DNA from: Flaccisagitta enflata
Lineage: Eukaryota > Chaetognatha > Sagittoidea > Aphragmophora
Length of the DNA: 64,000 bases
Assembly: GCA_965153355.1 (NCBI GenBank)
Contig: OZ231126.1
Coordinates: forward strand, 31,620,001-31,684,000
Direction of reading: 5' to 3'
Below are positions 53,250-64,000 of this stretch, one piece after another (the first letter of the stretch is position 1; each line of letters begins with the position of its first letter). Under the pieces are notes generated by a model. That model saw only the letters and a list, made by a program, of their open reading frames with translations, was not told the DNA's origin and did not search any database. Position numbers and translations under genes: made by a program.

Positions 53250-53700
53250 TCATTTATCACTTTTTTTCTTTTTTTTTTTTTTTTTTTTTTTTTGATCGTG
53301 CCGTTCCTTTCCCAGTTTTCACAAATAGATTTCCGATGGATCAATATCTTAAATGTTTAAATGAATTAATTTACCTTTTTTAGAATGATAAAAAAAAAAA
53401 AACGAAAAAAGAGAAAAGAAAAGTTCACATGTGGGAGTGAAGGGTGAAGGTGGACGGATGCCAAGGAGTGGTGAAACGATTGAAACAAGGAGTGGTGGAA
53501 TCATATATCAGATGTTAAAAGACTTAATCGTTTAATTCAACTAACAGCAAAAGATATAAATAGTAAAAAGTATCTCCAACTATCAATGGATAAATAAACC
53601 TGGACTGTGGACCAGGCAAGACTTGTGCTTAAAGTCAACACATGGTCTTGGCGGGTTTAGAGGCTTCCCATCACCCTTGCTATTACCCATACCAAAACAT
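53250..53700. other. T-rich and plain sequence, nothing assigned
   Basis: T-rich tracts to 53293, then AT-rich sequence with no ORF. Confidence 0.4.
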
Positions 53701-53748
53701 AGAGGAGATGATAGGAAAATAGGAGAATAAATCATATATGCATGTATA

Positions 53749-54000
<252 letters not shown>

Positions 54001-54125
54001 CTGTTTATATATCTGTGTGTGAATCACATTGAGCATCCCATGTTCAAGATAAATTCAATTTAACTATAGATTTAGACATATGATGAATTATTAGCAGTCT
54101 GACTTTTAGCACTCGTCGTCTTTTT

Positions 54126-54424
54126 AGATGCGTCCGTCAGGAACGCATCTCTATAAGAGGGTCTGTCCGTCCGTCCGTCCGTCCGTCCGTCGGTCCGTCG
54201 GTCCGTCCGTCGGTCGGTCGGTCGGTCCGTTACGCCTGTGCGAAAACCGCGTTTCTTGGCTGTTTTTGGCCACGGTGAGATCCTACACTGAAACAAATGA
54301 TCAACCAACGTGTTTTCAGAGTCTTTTCACCCGTCTGTCCGTCCATCTGTCTCTCCATACATACGTCATATGATCAATACGAGCTGAGACACAGCCCGGA
54401 CGCATCGTTGTCCGGTCGGGCTTG
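54126..54424 (-). mobile_element. family A copy A13, divergent stem
   Basis: Hairpin GATGCG..CGCATC followed by TAAAAA on the minus strand. At the far end GGACGCATC (about 54398) complements GATGCGTCC of the hairpin. The core is a long GTCC/GGTC array. The ends changed together relative to other copies. Confidence 0.62.
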
Positions 54425-54591
54425 TTTAAACAATTCTCCTTATGTTCTTTTTTTTCCTTTTCAGTTTTGTGTGAGAACTTTTTTTTGTTTATATCGCCCA
54501 GATTTCATTTTAGTTAGAAGATTCTTTTAGGCGTCACCGCAATGTTGGCATGAGGGTCGTTCTGTCTCTTGGTTTGTCTGTCAGTTTGTCT

Positions 54592-54691
<100 letters not shown>

Positions 54692-54939
54692 ATGTGTCTG
54701 TCTGTCTGTCTGTATGTATGTCACTCTATCTGCCTGCGTGTCTGCGTCTTTATATCCACAGGATTTTTAAGATCTTTTCAAGGAGTCCTTTCTTTTTTTT
54801 TTTTTATTTCTTATTTTTTCTATGTTTTAACGAGAAGAAATGAAAGGAAAAGGAATATATGAGTTGCAGATGTTTTTTTTTTCTTGCGTTGATTATTTTG
54901 TTTGATAAGCAAAACCTTTCCGCGGTGAATGTTTTTCAT

Positions 54940-55260
54940 TCTTTTTTTTTCTTCAGCTTTTTCTTCAGCTTCTATTTCTTCTTTTCTTTTTTCTTTTTTT
55001 TTTTCATCTTTTTTTTGGCTTCTATATCTTATTCTTCTTCTTCTTCTTCTTCTTTATTTTCTTCTTATTCTTTTTCTCCTTCTCTTTTTCTTCTCGTTTG
55101 TCTTCTCCTTTTTCTTTTTCTTTTTCTCCTTCTTCATTTTTCTTCTTTTACTTTTTCTTCTTCTTTTACTTCTTCTACTTCTTCTTCTAATTCTTCTTCA
55201 GCCTCTCCTTCTCCTTCCCCTGCTTATCCTGCATTTCCTCTTCTCCTTCTCCTTCTTCTT
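54940..55260. repeat. polypyrimidine CTT-rich tract
   Basis: T- and CTT-rich plus strand. Long ORFs of Phe/Leu/Ser across it are artefacts. Confidence 0.9.
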
Positions 55261-55263
55261 TTT

Positions 55264-55421
55264 AGTCGCGGACTCTATAAGAGGCTTTGTCCGTCCGTCC
55301 GTCGATCGGTTGGTTGGTCGGTCCGTGTTGATCGAGTTGGAAAGTGTGAAAACACGCATTTCCGCCCCTGCCCACCCGTCCGCGACTGGTATTGGCCGTG
55401 TATCCGGCCTTGTTCTCCAAT
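55264..55421 (-). mobile_element. family A copy A14
   Basis: Closely matches A1 through its 5' block (GTCGCGGACGGGTGGGCAGG) and tip. The hairpin has lost one half (GTCGCGGACTCTATAAG), but subTIRs GTCCGCGAC/GTCGCGGAC still pair. Confidence 0.72.
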
Positions 55422-55649
55422 TTCCCCTACTCTTTCTTCATTTAACTAATTCTCTCTCTCATTTTAAGGCTGTGTATGTGTGTTTGAGAGAGAGGCCTTC
55501 ACATTTTTCAACTTCACTACTATTCTTCTTCTTCTGTTATTTCAATCTTACTTCTTTCTCTCTCTCTCTCACTCTTTCTCGAGCGCCAATAACTACAACC
55601 AGTAGAATGATTTTTACTCTTTTTTTTTTCTCTCTCTCTCACTCTACTC

Positions 55650-55756
<107 letters not shown>

Positions 55757-55914
55757 AAAGTTTTAGTAGAAGATCTTTCCTGTTAGCTTTGAGAAGAGGA
55801 AGGGGAGAGACAAAGATAGCTACATACGAAATAAATGGTTGAGAACGAGAGAGAGCGACATGTAAAATACAGAACGAAGAAAACCCGAACGGATAGATCG
55901 TCGTTTTCGTCATC

Positions 55915-55951
55915 GTGTTCGTCATCGCCCTCTTCGTTATCATCGCTACAT

Positions 55952-56037
<86 letters not shown>

Positions 56038-56068
56038 CTGTATATCGCAGTCATCGTCATCGATATTT
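55915..56068. repeat. (GTCATC)n microsatellite
   Basis: About 16 perfect hexamers (55952-56036) with diverged units on both sides. Confidence 0.96.
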
Positions 56069-56715
56069 TGAAGGGGTTGTAAAATCGGATGAATTGATTA
56101 TCTGGGAGACAAAGGTAAAGACATAGAAAAGAAAGAAGGAAGAGATAGAGGGAGCGACAAAAGAAATATAGATATAGAACAGAAAGACACAAAGAGAGCG
56201 ACGTATGAAATAAAGATGTGAAGAGACAAAGTTAACGATGAAAGAAATTTAAAAGGAAGAGATAGGGTGAGCGACAAAGACGATAAGTAAAGATTCTATA
56301 GTCAAGGGCCAAAAATGCATCGTCATAGAAACGGAAATCAGATATGAAAGTGGTCTGGAGAGAGAGCTCTTAGAGAGAGAGTGAGAGAGAGAGAGATGTT
56401 ACGTGATAGTGATGGTCAGGGACGGACATTTTATCTATATGTCCGTACCTACTTCCGCGATGTTCATGGGTTCACCGACCTTCATCTTTATATGTTGCGC
56501 CATTTGCTCCTCGGTGCTGCTGTTCCATACAAGTTGTTATCCGGGCACCCATTGAGGGTCATCGGATGCATCTAAAGCCCTTGGCTTGAGATGTTATAGA
56601 GTTATGTGGTGAGATGTGATGTGATACAATGATGCGTTCCTTCAATATCTTAAGGGTATCACTCAGGCAGGTCGGGCAGGGACCGAAACGAAAAGGGATG
56701 GAAAGAGAAAAAGAA

Positions 56716-56908
56716 CACGTGATGCGGGGGCAAAATATCGTTACCGACAGGTGGGCAGGGGCACTCAATCCCCCCGAACGCACACACTAACGTACACAGA
56801 AAGTATCTAAAACGCTCGTTTTGCCACTTTTGGATCACGACGGACCGACGGACGGACCGACGGACGGACCGACGGACATAGCCTTTTTATAGAATTGCGG
56901 GTCCGCAA
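56716..56908 (+). mobile_element. family A copy A15
   Basis: 5' block gatgcgggggcaaaatatcg with GACAGGTGGGCAGGGGCA, GGACCGAC repeats, then ttatagaattgcgggtccgc. It lacks the terminal CTAA. Confidence 0.6.
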
Positions 56909-57130
56909 AAGGAAAAGAAAGAAAGAAATAGTAAATGTAAACAAGGGATGAAAATGAAAAAGAAGGATGAAAAAGAAAAGAAAGGAGAAAAGGAGAAAGA
57001 AAGGGAAGGAAATGGGAAAAGAAAAGAAAAAAAAGAATTAGAAGATAAAGTAAAAAGAAAGAAAAGGAAAGAGAAAAAGAAAAGAAAAAAGAAGAAGAAA
57101 GAGAAAGTGAAAAACAAGGGAGAAAGAGGA
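56909..57130. repeat. polypurine GAAA-rich tract
   Basis: A/G only over long stretches; the Lys/Glu-rich ORF is an artefact. Confidence 0.9.
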
Positions 57131-57436
57131 AGATGGCAGTTTGTAAAAATCGGCATTTTCGAGTGGAATCTGATACAAAAGCTTAAAATCCCATTTCTCG
57201 AATTTCATCTTCAATATTCCAAGTCAAGTGCTTTCATGATTTGTCAATTCATTCTGGAAACCACCTGGAAAGTGGATCCCTGATAACGTGAGTGGAACCC
57301 GCATTTTAGAATGCGACAAATCCAATCTTTGAATATAGCATGCTACACGACCAATTTAGCCACGGGCTAGGGGCAATAAAGCTAAAGTGCCTTATAATCG
57401 ACGAAAAAGAAGATTTTTCCAAATGCTTCTCGGAGC

Positions 57437-57516
57437 AAACAAGGCCGGATGCACGGCCATCCAAGTCCCGTTCAGGTGGGCAAGGGCAGTGATGATCTAG
57501 TCATCCAAGCATCGCT
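57437..57516 (+). mobile_element. family A 5'-end fragment fused to family B
   Basis: aaggccggatgcacggccat, then GTTCAGGTGGGCAAGGGCAG, followed directly by family B sequence. Confidence 0.45.
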
Positions 57517-57800
57517 CATGGTCAGCGGTACTCGATGCCCTGCTTGGAGTGATCAGCTGATGGAGTGGAGTGAGAGCAGGGCAGCGGCCCTTTATGTCCT
57601 GTAGGACACATGCGTGAGTTTCCAGACGTCCTGAGAGGGAACATCGTGGGCTTAGTTTGGGCCTGAGAGCAAATTCTGAATCAAAGAGGATTGATTAGAG
57701 GCCTGGTAATGCTAACTTTTTATTCGAGAGGGTTGATTTGGGGTCTAAGAGGGCTGATCTAGGGCCTGAAAGGGCTGAATCCTTTTGGGGTCACTGCCCA
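57517..57800 (-). mobile_element. family B copy (gtcctgtaggacac variant)
   Basis: Tail ggtcagcggtactcgatgcc, CAGGGCAGCGGCCC, tgtcctgtaggacacatg, a few gggcctgagagggctga units and CTTTTGGGGTCACTGCCC. Confidence 0.6.
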
Positions 57801-57802
57801 AA

Positions 57803-57922
57803 AAGGCTAACCAAGCATTTAGGCAGGAGCAGTAATGCAAAAACCGTATAAAAATGCAGAAAAAGACCGACAGACCAACCGACAGACGTAGCCGGTTATA
57901 GGGTCGCGTGCAAGCGGATAAA
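57803..57922 (+). mobile_element. family A copy A16, degraded
   Basis: GGCAGGAGCAGTAATGC at the left, GACCGACAGACC repeats and ggttatagggtcgcgtgcaa near the right end. The hairpin is imperfect. Confidence 0.5.
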
Positions 57923-57954
57923 AACAGTCATTGTACTAAGAACAAGGGTTGAAA

Positions 57955-58085
57955 CACGGTAACTCTAAAGGAGTGTGGATGGGCAAGGACAGTGAAGCAA
58001 AAACAGCCCGTAGAACCAACAACAGCCCCACCAACCTAAAACCCATCCGTCGGATAAACCGACCAAAAACTGGCTTATAGGATCT
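57955..58085 (+). mobile_element. family A copy A17, 3' end replaced by microsatellite
   Basis: GTGGATGGGCAAGGACAGTG block, GACC units and ggcttataggatcttg, after which a GTT microsatellite begins where the hairpin should be. Confidence 0.45.
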
Positions 58086-58218
58086 TGTTGTTATTGTTGT
58101 TGTTGTTGTTTTTTGGTTTCCGAAGTTTTTTTTTTCTTTGGCTTCTTATATGTATTTGTTGTCGCGTTCAGGCAGTTTTCGCTGCAATTGTAGTGGAGGT
58201 TGTTGTTTTTCCTTTTGC

Positions 58219-58308
<90 letters not shown>

Positions 58309-58310
58309 CC
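58086..58310. repeat. (GTT)n microsatellite
   Basis: Short GTT run at 58086-58110 and a long array at 58218-58308. Confidence 0.95.
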
Positions 58311-58319
58311 GTTTGTTGT

Positions 58320-59150
58320 TTGTCGTTTTGTTAAATAGTGGTTGATATTTTTTTTTTTTTTTTTGGTTTCATTTTTTCATTTTTTCATTGTTATCATTGT
58401 TATCATGTTGGTTGAGTAACTAATTCAATATTTGTACAACTGTTATTAAAAATGCTATCCTAAAATGAACTTCATTAAGAAATCTCAAGTGGTTAATGAA
58501 ACATAGATTCTTTTTATTTCATTATTGAAAAAAAGTAGAGGACTAGTTTCCATTTTCATGACAATCCTGTCCTCGGACGAAATCAACCACAACAGGAGGA
58601 AATGAAACAGAAATGCTAAGAATGGGAAAAAACAACGAAAATTAACCCAACGTTCTATTAGATAATATTCTAAACTCTACTCCTGAAGCAGAGAGAGAGA
58701 GAGGAACGTTGAGCCCCTTTTCGCTGATTTATTCGGCACGGCCGGCCCAGAGCACGCCGCGCTAAACATGCTAAAGATGAGACAATTCCATAACTAATTC
58801 ATTTTTTTTATATGTTGTTTTTTAATCTTATGGAATTAATCTTCTTTTTTTCTATTTTCATTGCCTTCAAAATAAAAATTATAGACTCCTGGTAAGCCTG
58901 CCACAGGACATCCCATAGCAAAACGTAATTGTTTGGCCATTAGAATAATAGCGGTTCATTCATGAGATTTTATAAAATTTTGGCACGTAGTGCACAGCCG
59001 CCCCACTGGCATAATGGGGCTTTCCAGCATCCAATCTATTTTCACGTTTTAGCGCCAATTTCAAAACGATTTTGTAACGTCAACGGAATAGCAGTTCCAG
59101 TCTAAAGTCTGATGAATGCATGATGAATTTCATTTTCTACACCAAGGACC
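58320..59150. other. no feature seen
   Basis: AT-rich sequence, no credible ORF. Confidence 0.4.
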
Positions 59151-59154
59151 AAGG

Positions 59155-59225
59155 AAGAGAAGAAGAAGAAGAAGAAGAAGAAGAAGAAGAAGAAGAAGAA
59201 GAAGAAGAAGAAGAAGAAGAAGAAA
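59155..59225. repeat. (GAA)n microsatellite
   Basis: About 22 GAA units, followed by a GTCGTC-rich stretch to 59283. Confidence 0.96.
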
Positions 59226-59299
59226 GGGATGGTCTACTGATGTCGTCGTTGTCGTCGTTGTCATCGTTGTCGTCTTCGTTGTTGTTTATAGATCCCGTT

Positions 59300-60015
59300 T
59301 GCTGCTGTTTGCGTTCAGAACCTTCTTCATGCACTCTCTCTCTCTCTTTTAATATCCCCCTCGCTCTCAAACTATCTAAACACATTCCCCTTTTTATTTC
59401 TCCTCTTCTTCTCCTTTTCATCATTGATTTGGACTTGCAGCTTGTTTATCGAATCACTGCAAAACAACAAGAATAACCAGAACAACACAAATAGAGAAAT
59501 ATTAGCAAAGGCAACACCAGCTACAAACCAAAGATTCTTTTTGATAACAGTAATTAAATGTGATTATCAACGCAACAAATAAACAAACATTCGAAGCATT
59601 ATTTATTTCGATATCTCTTCGTGCTTAAAAAAAGTGTTAAACATTAACAATTGCATCTACTTATCAACATCTCTGTGGGATTTCTCATATCTTCACTCGT
59701 ATTATTCCTGTGGTTATCCATGTGGTCATCCTAGTGGACAATCATCAAACTTATAAATTGGGTTGCCATGGAAACAAACCAACTAAAAGTGGAAATGCCA
59801 TAATTGGTAAGATGACACTATTTTCTTGCAATTGGCCCTTGGTGTACAAACTTCATGCAAACAAATTTGGATGAATATTATTCATTGAATAAGAAGATCT
59901 TTTTTGCAAATTAGTTACGATTAGTTTGTCTATCTTTGGTGCATTTCATGTGCCAATCTACCCTTCAACTCAATGTATCTCTTTATATACCTGTCTTTCT
60001 CTCTCGGCATGTCTC
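59300..60015. other. no feature seen
   Basis: AT-rich sequence without ORF or repeat. Confidence 0.4.
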
Positions 60016-60019
60016 CATT

Positions 60020-60110
<91 letters not shown>
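60020..60110. repeat. (CT)n microsatellite
   Basis: About 42 CT units. Confidence 0.97.
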
Positions 60111-60627
60111 TGCCGTCTCAATTACCTCAGTAACCTCACACTGTGTCTCTATGTCCATTTTTTTTTCTTTCAATTTTCCTTTGTTTTCTGAGATTTTAGT
60201 CCTTGAAACTCTTTGGTGCTCACGTCTTTTCAATGGTCTCTCTTTGTCCATCCTTTCATCTTTGATTTTGGCCCTTATGAAACATAACATGAACGGTTAC
60301 CCGGACCAATAAGAAGTAGCATGGGGGTGGGCAGGGGCAGTAAAGTGGGTGAGCAGTAAAGTGGGTGGGCAGATGTAATGTGGGAATGTCGGGGCTGTAA
60401 TTGTAATGTGGATGGTAGGAGCTGCAATGCTTAGAAATCACATTTAACAAAGAAATTTAAGCAGACATCAACTGCTACTTCTACTCCTCTTCCTCCTCTT
60501 CCTCCTCCTCTTCCTCCTCTTCCTCATCCTTCTTTGCTACCACCTCCCAGTCCCTTGGGGCGGGATTGAACAGAATTCAGAAGGGAGCTAAAATGATGAG
60601 TCACAGGGATTTTAACTCAGTGAGTTT

Positions 60628-60723
<96 letters not shown>

Positions 60724-60725
60724 GG
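60628..60725. repeat. (GA)n then (GACA)n microsatellite
   Basis: GA array followed by seven GACA units; GACAGA-rich to 61020. Confidence 0.97.
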
Positions 60726-61029
60726 CGGACGGACGGACAGTGTGACATAGATAAGGGACAGAGGGAAAGGTTCAAAGAGTGACTGACTGACTGTCAGACA
60801 GAGTGACAGAGACAAAGAAATTTGGGGAAAAGAAACAAAACAGAAAGTCTACTCAGCAGACAGACATGAACAGAAAATTTGATTTAAAAGAAAGTCAGAG
60901 AGACAGTGAGACAGAGAAAGTGAGACTGACCGACGGCCAGAGACAGAGAGATAAAGAGCATGAGTAGTATTGTGACAGAGACGGACAGGCAACCAGAGAC
61001 AAAGGTAGACAGGCAAACAGAAGCAAAAA

Positions 61030-61790
61030 CAGAAAGAAATGAGTTAGCAAGATAAAGAGATAAGAGCTTTTAAAGTTATGAAAGTGGGCCATGCAAGAGT
61101 GAATGAAAGTTAAGGTTATTGGGGTCTTTTGGCCTTGAGTATTTTAGGGGACACAAAAGGCCTCTTTCAGCCTTTCAAAGTTTTGACAGATGAAAGACTT
61201 CACTTTGGTATGGAGTGGTTGATCTGAGAATATACTTGGCCTTGGCCTTTTAGTATAGTAGGAAGCGGTTGGGCATGGAATGAAAAAGTTCTTGACGGAC
61301 CAACCTATCTATATAAATTGACTGCCTGATAGACAAACTGACTCAATAAATGGCAAGGGTTTCATAGCTCGCGCCTAGACTGACAAAAGTGAGTGTTGAA
61401 TATGTTTTTTTTTTTCTCAAAATGATCAAAACCGTTTAAGCGCAAGGGAAACAGTTGTTTCAATATCTTTTAATACTTGGTATTCATTTAAAAAGCCAAA
61501 AACCAATCACTGAAAGAAGGAACCATAGAGCGTGCATCATGTTGGCGACAGTTTCTTAATCATTTACATACCATCGTGGTCACAAAGGACTTCACACCCC
61601 AGAGTCACGTCAAAATGCAATCGAATACAAAGATGATGCCCATCGAAACCCGTTGGTAGTCATCTCGTCAATTCAATTGACAATTCGGTTCTTGATCTTC
61701 TTTCAGCTCTCAAATATGAAGTGAAAAGTCAGTCACCTCGGGTTCATTTTCACACGTTAGAAGCACGTTCATACAACAGATTGTGAGTTT
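61030..61790. other. no feature seen
   Basis: Plain sequence between repeat tracts; nothing assigned. Confidence 0.4.
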
Positions 61791-61794
61791 GTGA

Positions 61795-61850
61795 CCGTCG
61801 GTCCATCTGTCGGCTTTGTATCACTGTTCCTGCCCATCCGCACGCAATTA
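61795..61850 (-). mobile_element. family A copy A18, fragment
   Basis: GTCGGTCCATCTGTCGGCTT, then GTTCCTGCCCATCCGCACGC, i.e. repeat core and 5' subTIR with an internal deletion. Confidence 0.4.
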
Positions 61851-62136
61851 AAGGCTTGGAGTAGTTTTAAATTCATCAGTCTATTTAGTACCTCAATTTC
61901 TTACAGCATTCATGGACTGTCTGACATGCCGACCGGCAGACGGACAGCTCTTGCAGCAAATGGTCGGGCATTATCTCAAATAGATGTCGCAAAAAAAAAA
62001 ATGAATGAATGAATTTTAAGTTGAGGTGAAGACGATTTAGAACTTTTTATGACCTTTTGATTTCTTTGACGTCAAAATTTTGGCGAAAGATGGGAAATTT
62101 GGAGTTGATTTTTTGACATAAAGCTGCAGCGGAAAG

Positions 62137-62188
62137 AGATAGAGAGAGAGAGAGAGAGACAGAGAGAGAGAGAGAGATAGAGAGATAT

Positions 62189-62275
<87 letters not shown>
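62137..62275. repeat. (GA)n then (AT)n microsatellite
   Basis: GA array to 62186, then about 40 AT units. Confidence 0.97.
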
Positions 62276-62283
<8 letters not shown>

Positions 62284-62469
62284 CAACCTAGAGACACACA
62301 GACACACAGACCGACAGACAGAGGTAGATGGTCAGCCAGAGGCATAGAAAGAGAATGGTAAAAATGAAGTTTCAGATAGATAGAAAGGCACAGGTAGATA
62401 TACAAATAGACAGATGGAGAGTATGATTGACAGGTTGCAGATTTGCAGACTTACACAGACCAATCGATT

Positions 62470-62645
62470 TAAAGAAAGAAAGAAAGAAAGAATGAGAGAA
62501 AGAATGAGAAAAAGAATCAGAGAAAGAATGAGAGAAAGGGAGAGAGGATGAAAGAACTAAAGGAAGATAGGATGAAGATAGAAAGGAAGGAAGGCAGAAA
62601 GGCAGAAAGGAAGAAAGGAAGAAAGAAAAAGAAGAAAAAAAAAAG
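62470..62645. repeat. purine-rich GAAA/GAAAGGAA tract
   Basis: Imperfect GAAA and GAAAGGCA units. Confidence 0.85.
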
Positions 62646-62697
62646 ACAGCGACTCAAACAGTTAAATGGTTGAGGCAAACAGAGACAATGCCTTTTA

Positions 62698-63040
62698 GTG
62701 CGTATGCACCGCTTTGTCCGTCCCGTCGGTCATCGTCGTCTGGTCCATCCGTCCGTCGCTACTTTTTTAATATAAATCAATTCTAATTTTAGGTCTTTTT
62801 TAGTCATTAACAATTATTCTAAGTCATTTTGAGTCATTCTAAGTCATTTTAAGTTATTCCGAGTCATTTTAAGTTATTTTAGGTCATTTTTGGTCATTAG
62901 GTTTTTTAGTCATTTTAATTCCTTTTTGGACATTTTAAGTCGTTCTAAGTCATTCTAAGTCATTCTAAGTCATTCTAAGTCATTCTAAGTCATTTTTACC
63001 CTGTAAATCTTGCACGCGACTCATAGGTGTTGGCCTTGTT
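62698..63040 (-). mobile_element. family A copy A19 with 10-bp tandem interior
   Basis: Hairpin GTGCGTATGCAC preceded by TTTTA, GTCC/GGTC units, then about 240 bp of AAGTCATTCT-type repeats (a perfect 10-bp period at about 62935-62992). It ends with TGCACGCGACT and ggccttg. The interior is shared with A4. Confidence 0.55.
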
Positions 63041-63229
63041 TTACACCCAAATCAATATGAAAATTAAGTGATGAGAAAACACAGGAGAAGAAGAAGAGGA
63101 GGCAGTTAATCCATGTTTAGTTACAAAGAAGCACATTTTCTCTAACGTCACAATGCCAATGGTTTCTGTTCATGTTGAAAAGAATTTCCTCATTAGCTAC
63201 CTGTTCATTTTCTCTTCATCATTATTCTC

Positions 63230-63620
63230 TTCCTATTTCTATTTCACTCCCTCTTACTCTATGTACGCTTTTATTTATTTCTTCTTCGTCTTCGTCTTCT
63301 CTTCTCTCTCTTCTTCTTCTCTTCTCTTCTCTTCTCCTCTCTCATCTCCTCTCTTCTCCTTCTTCTCTCTTCTTTTTTTCTTCTTCTCCTTTTCTCCTTC
63401 TCCACCTTTTCTTCTCCCTTCTCTTCAAATTCTTCTGTCTTCTTCTTCTTCTTCTTCTTCTTCTTCTTCTTCTTCTTCTTCTTCTTCTTCTTCTTCTTCT
63501 TCTTCTTCTTCTTCTTCTTCTTCTTCTTCTTCTTCCTCCTCCTCCTTCTCCTTCTTCTCCTTCTCCTTCTTCCTCGTCATCTTCATCTTCTTCTTCTTCT
63601 TCTCCTTCTTCTACGTCATC
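63230..63620. repeat. polypyrimidine tract with (CTT)n
   Basis: A pure CTT array at 63440-63534 in CT-rich surroundings. Confidence 0.96.
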
Positions 63621-64000
63621 TTCCTCTTTGTATTCCTTTCCATCTTTCTATCAAACTGGTTCTAAACGCTCAAAAAGCATTGACTAAAGAGCAGAGACTT
63701 AAGTGTTTCTTAATCCCTGCTGTGTCGCTGAATTTTGAACTTGCATAAGAATTAACTCTCATCTTTCAGCAGGTTTTTTTTTTTTTTTTTTTTCATCTAT
63801 CATATTCAATATTGTTTACGCCGACGAGATCAATCACTTTTGAAACAATCATACAGAATTTAGCAAGATTGCCTTTTTTTTGTGCATGCAAATATGTAAA
63901 TATGCATATCTCTTTAGTTACTAACCGATTGATTTTTTCCACGTCCTACACGATTCTTTCGCCACATGGCCACATTCTTTCCCATAAACATGTATCATAG
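63621..64000. other. no feature seen
   Basis: AT-rich end of the window with a T-run at 63776-63794. Confidence 0.4.

Overview
The window reads as animal nuclear DNA, most likely from an invertebrate. It has one clear multi-exon protein-coding gene with GT-AG introns. Otherwise it is dominated by microsatellites, foldback (palindromic) repeats, short transposon derivatives and long pyrimidine or purine tracts. I see no bacterial-type gene arrangement, rRNA, tRNA or CRISPR. The species cannot be named from the sequence.

The gene lies on the minus strand at 42649-36466. It encodes a Cas-family adhesion scaffold (relatives: p130Cas/BCAR1, NEDD9, EFS, CASS4). Eight exons join in frame into about 1385 codons. 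In order they encode an N-terminal SH3 domain, a Tyr-x-x-Pro substrate region rich in Ser/Gln/His, a helical serine-rich region, three RPLPxxP-type proline motifs and the conserved C-terminal FAT-like domain. Five of the seven introns carry large microsatellites, several starting within a few bases of the 5' splice site. The end of the last exon has decayed tandem copies in the 3' flank.

Layout. 1-5.9 kb: a foldback, a pogo/Tigger-like MITE, a Tc1-type transposase remnant and smaller inverted repeats. 6-9 kb: a cluster of short elements (family A) and microsatellites. 9.3-16.5 kb: foldbacks, including a 4.6-kb composite. 17.5-19 kb: decayed pieces of an uncharacterised coding sequence, interrupted by family A. 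20-26 kb: TIR elements, a near-identical 501-bp tandem duplication and two foldbacks. 26-36 kb: long microsatellites, minisatellites and a 2-kb TIR element inside an ACT repeat. 36-43 kb: the Cas gene. 43.8-52.9 kb: a mosaic of family B foldbacks with rough mirror symmetry. 53-64 kb: microsatellites, more family A copies and unremarkable AT-rich sequence.

The most interesting non-genic signal is family A, about 19 copies. It has a terminal hairpin usually followed by CTAA, short subterminal inverted repeats, and a GGTC/GTCC simple-repeat core. Stem sequences differ between copies but stay complementary within a copy. This fits a non-autonomous Helentron (HINE/DINE-1-like) element. Family B (about 14 copies) is a foldback with inverted ends around arrays of AGGCCTGAAATCTGCC-like units.
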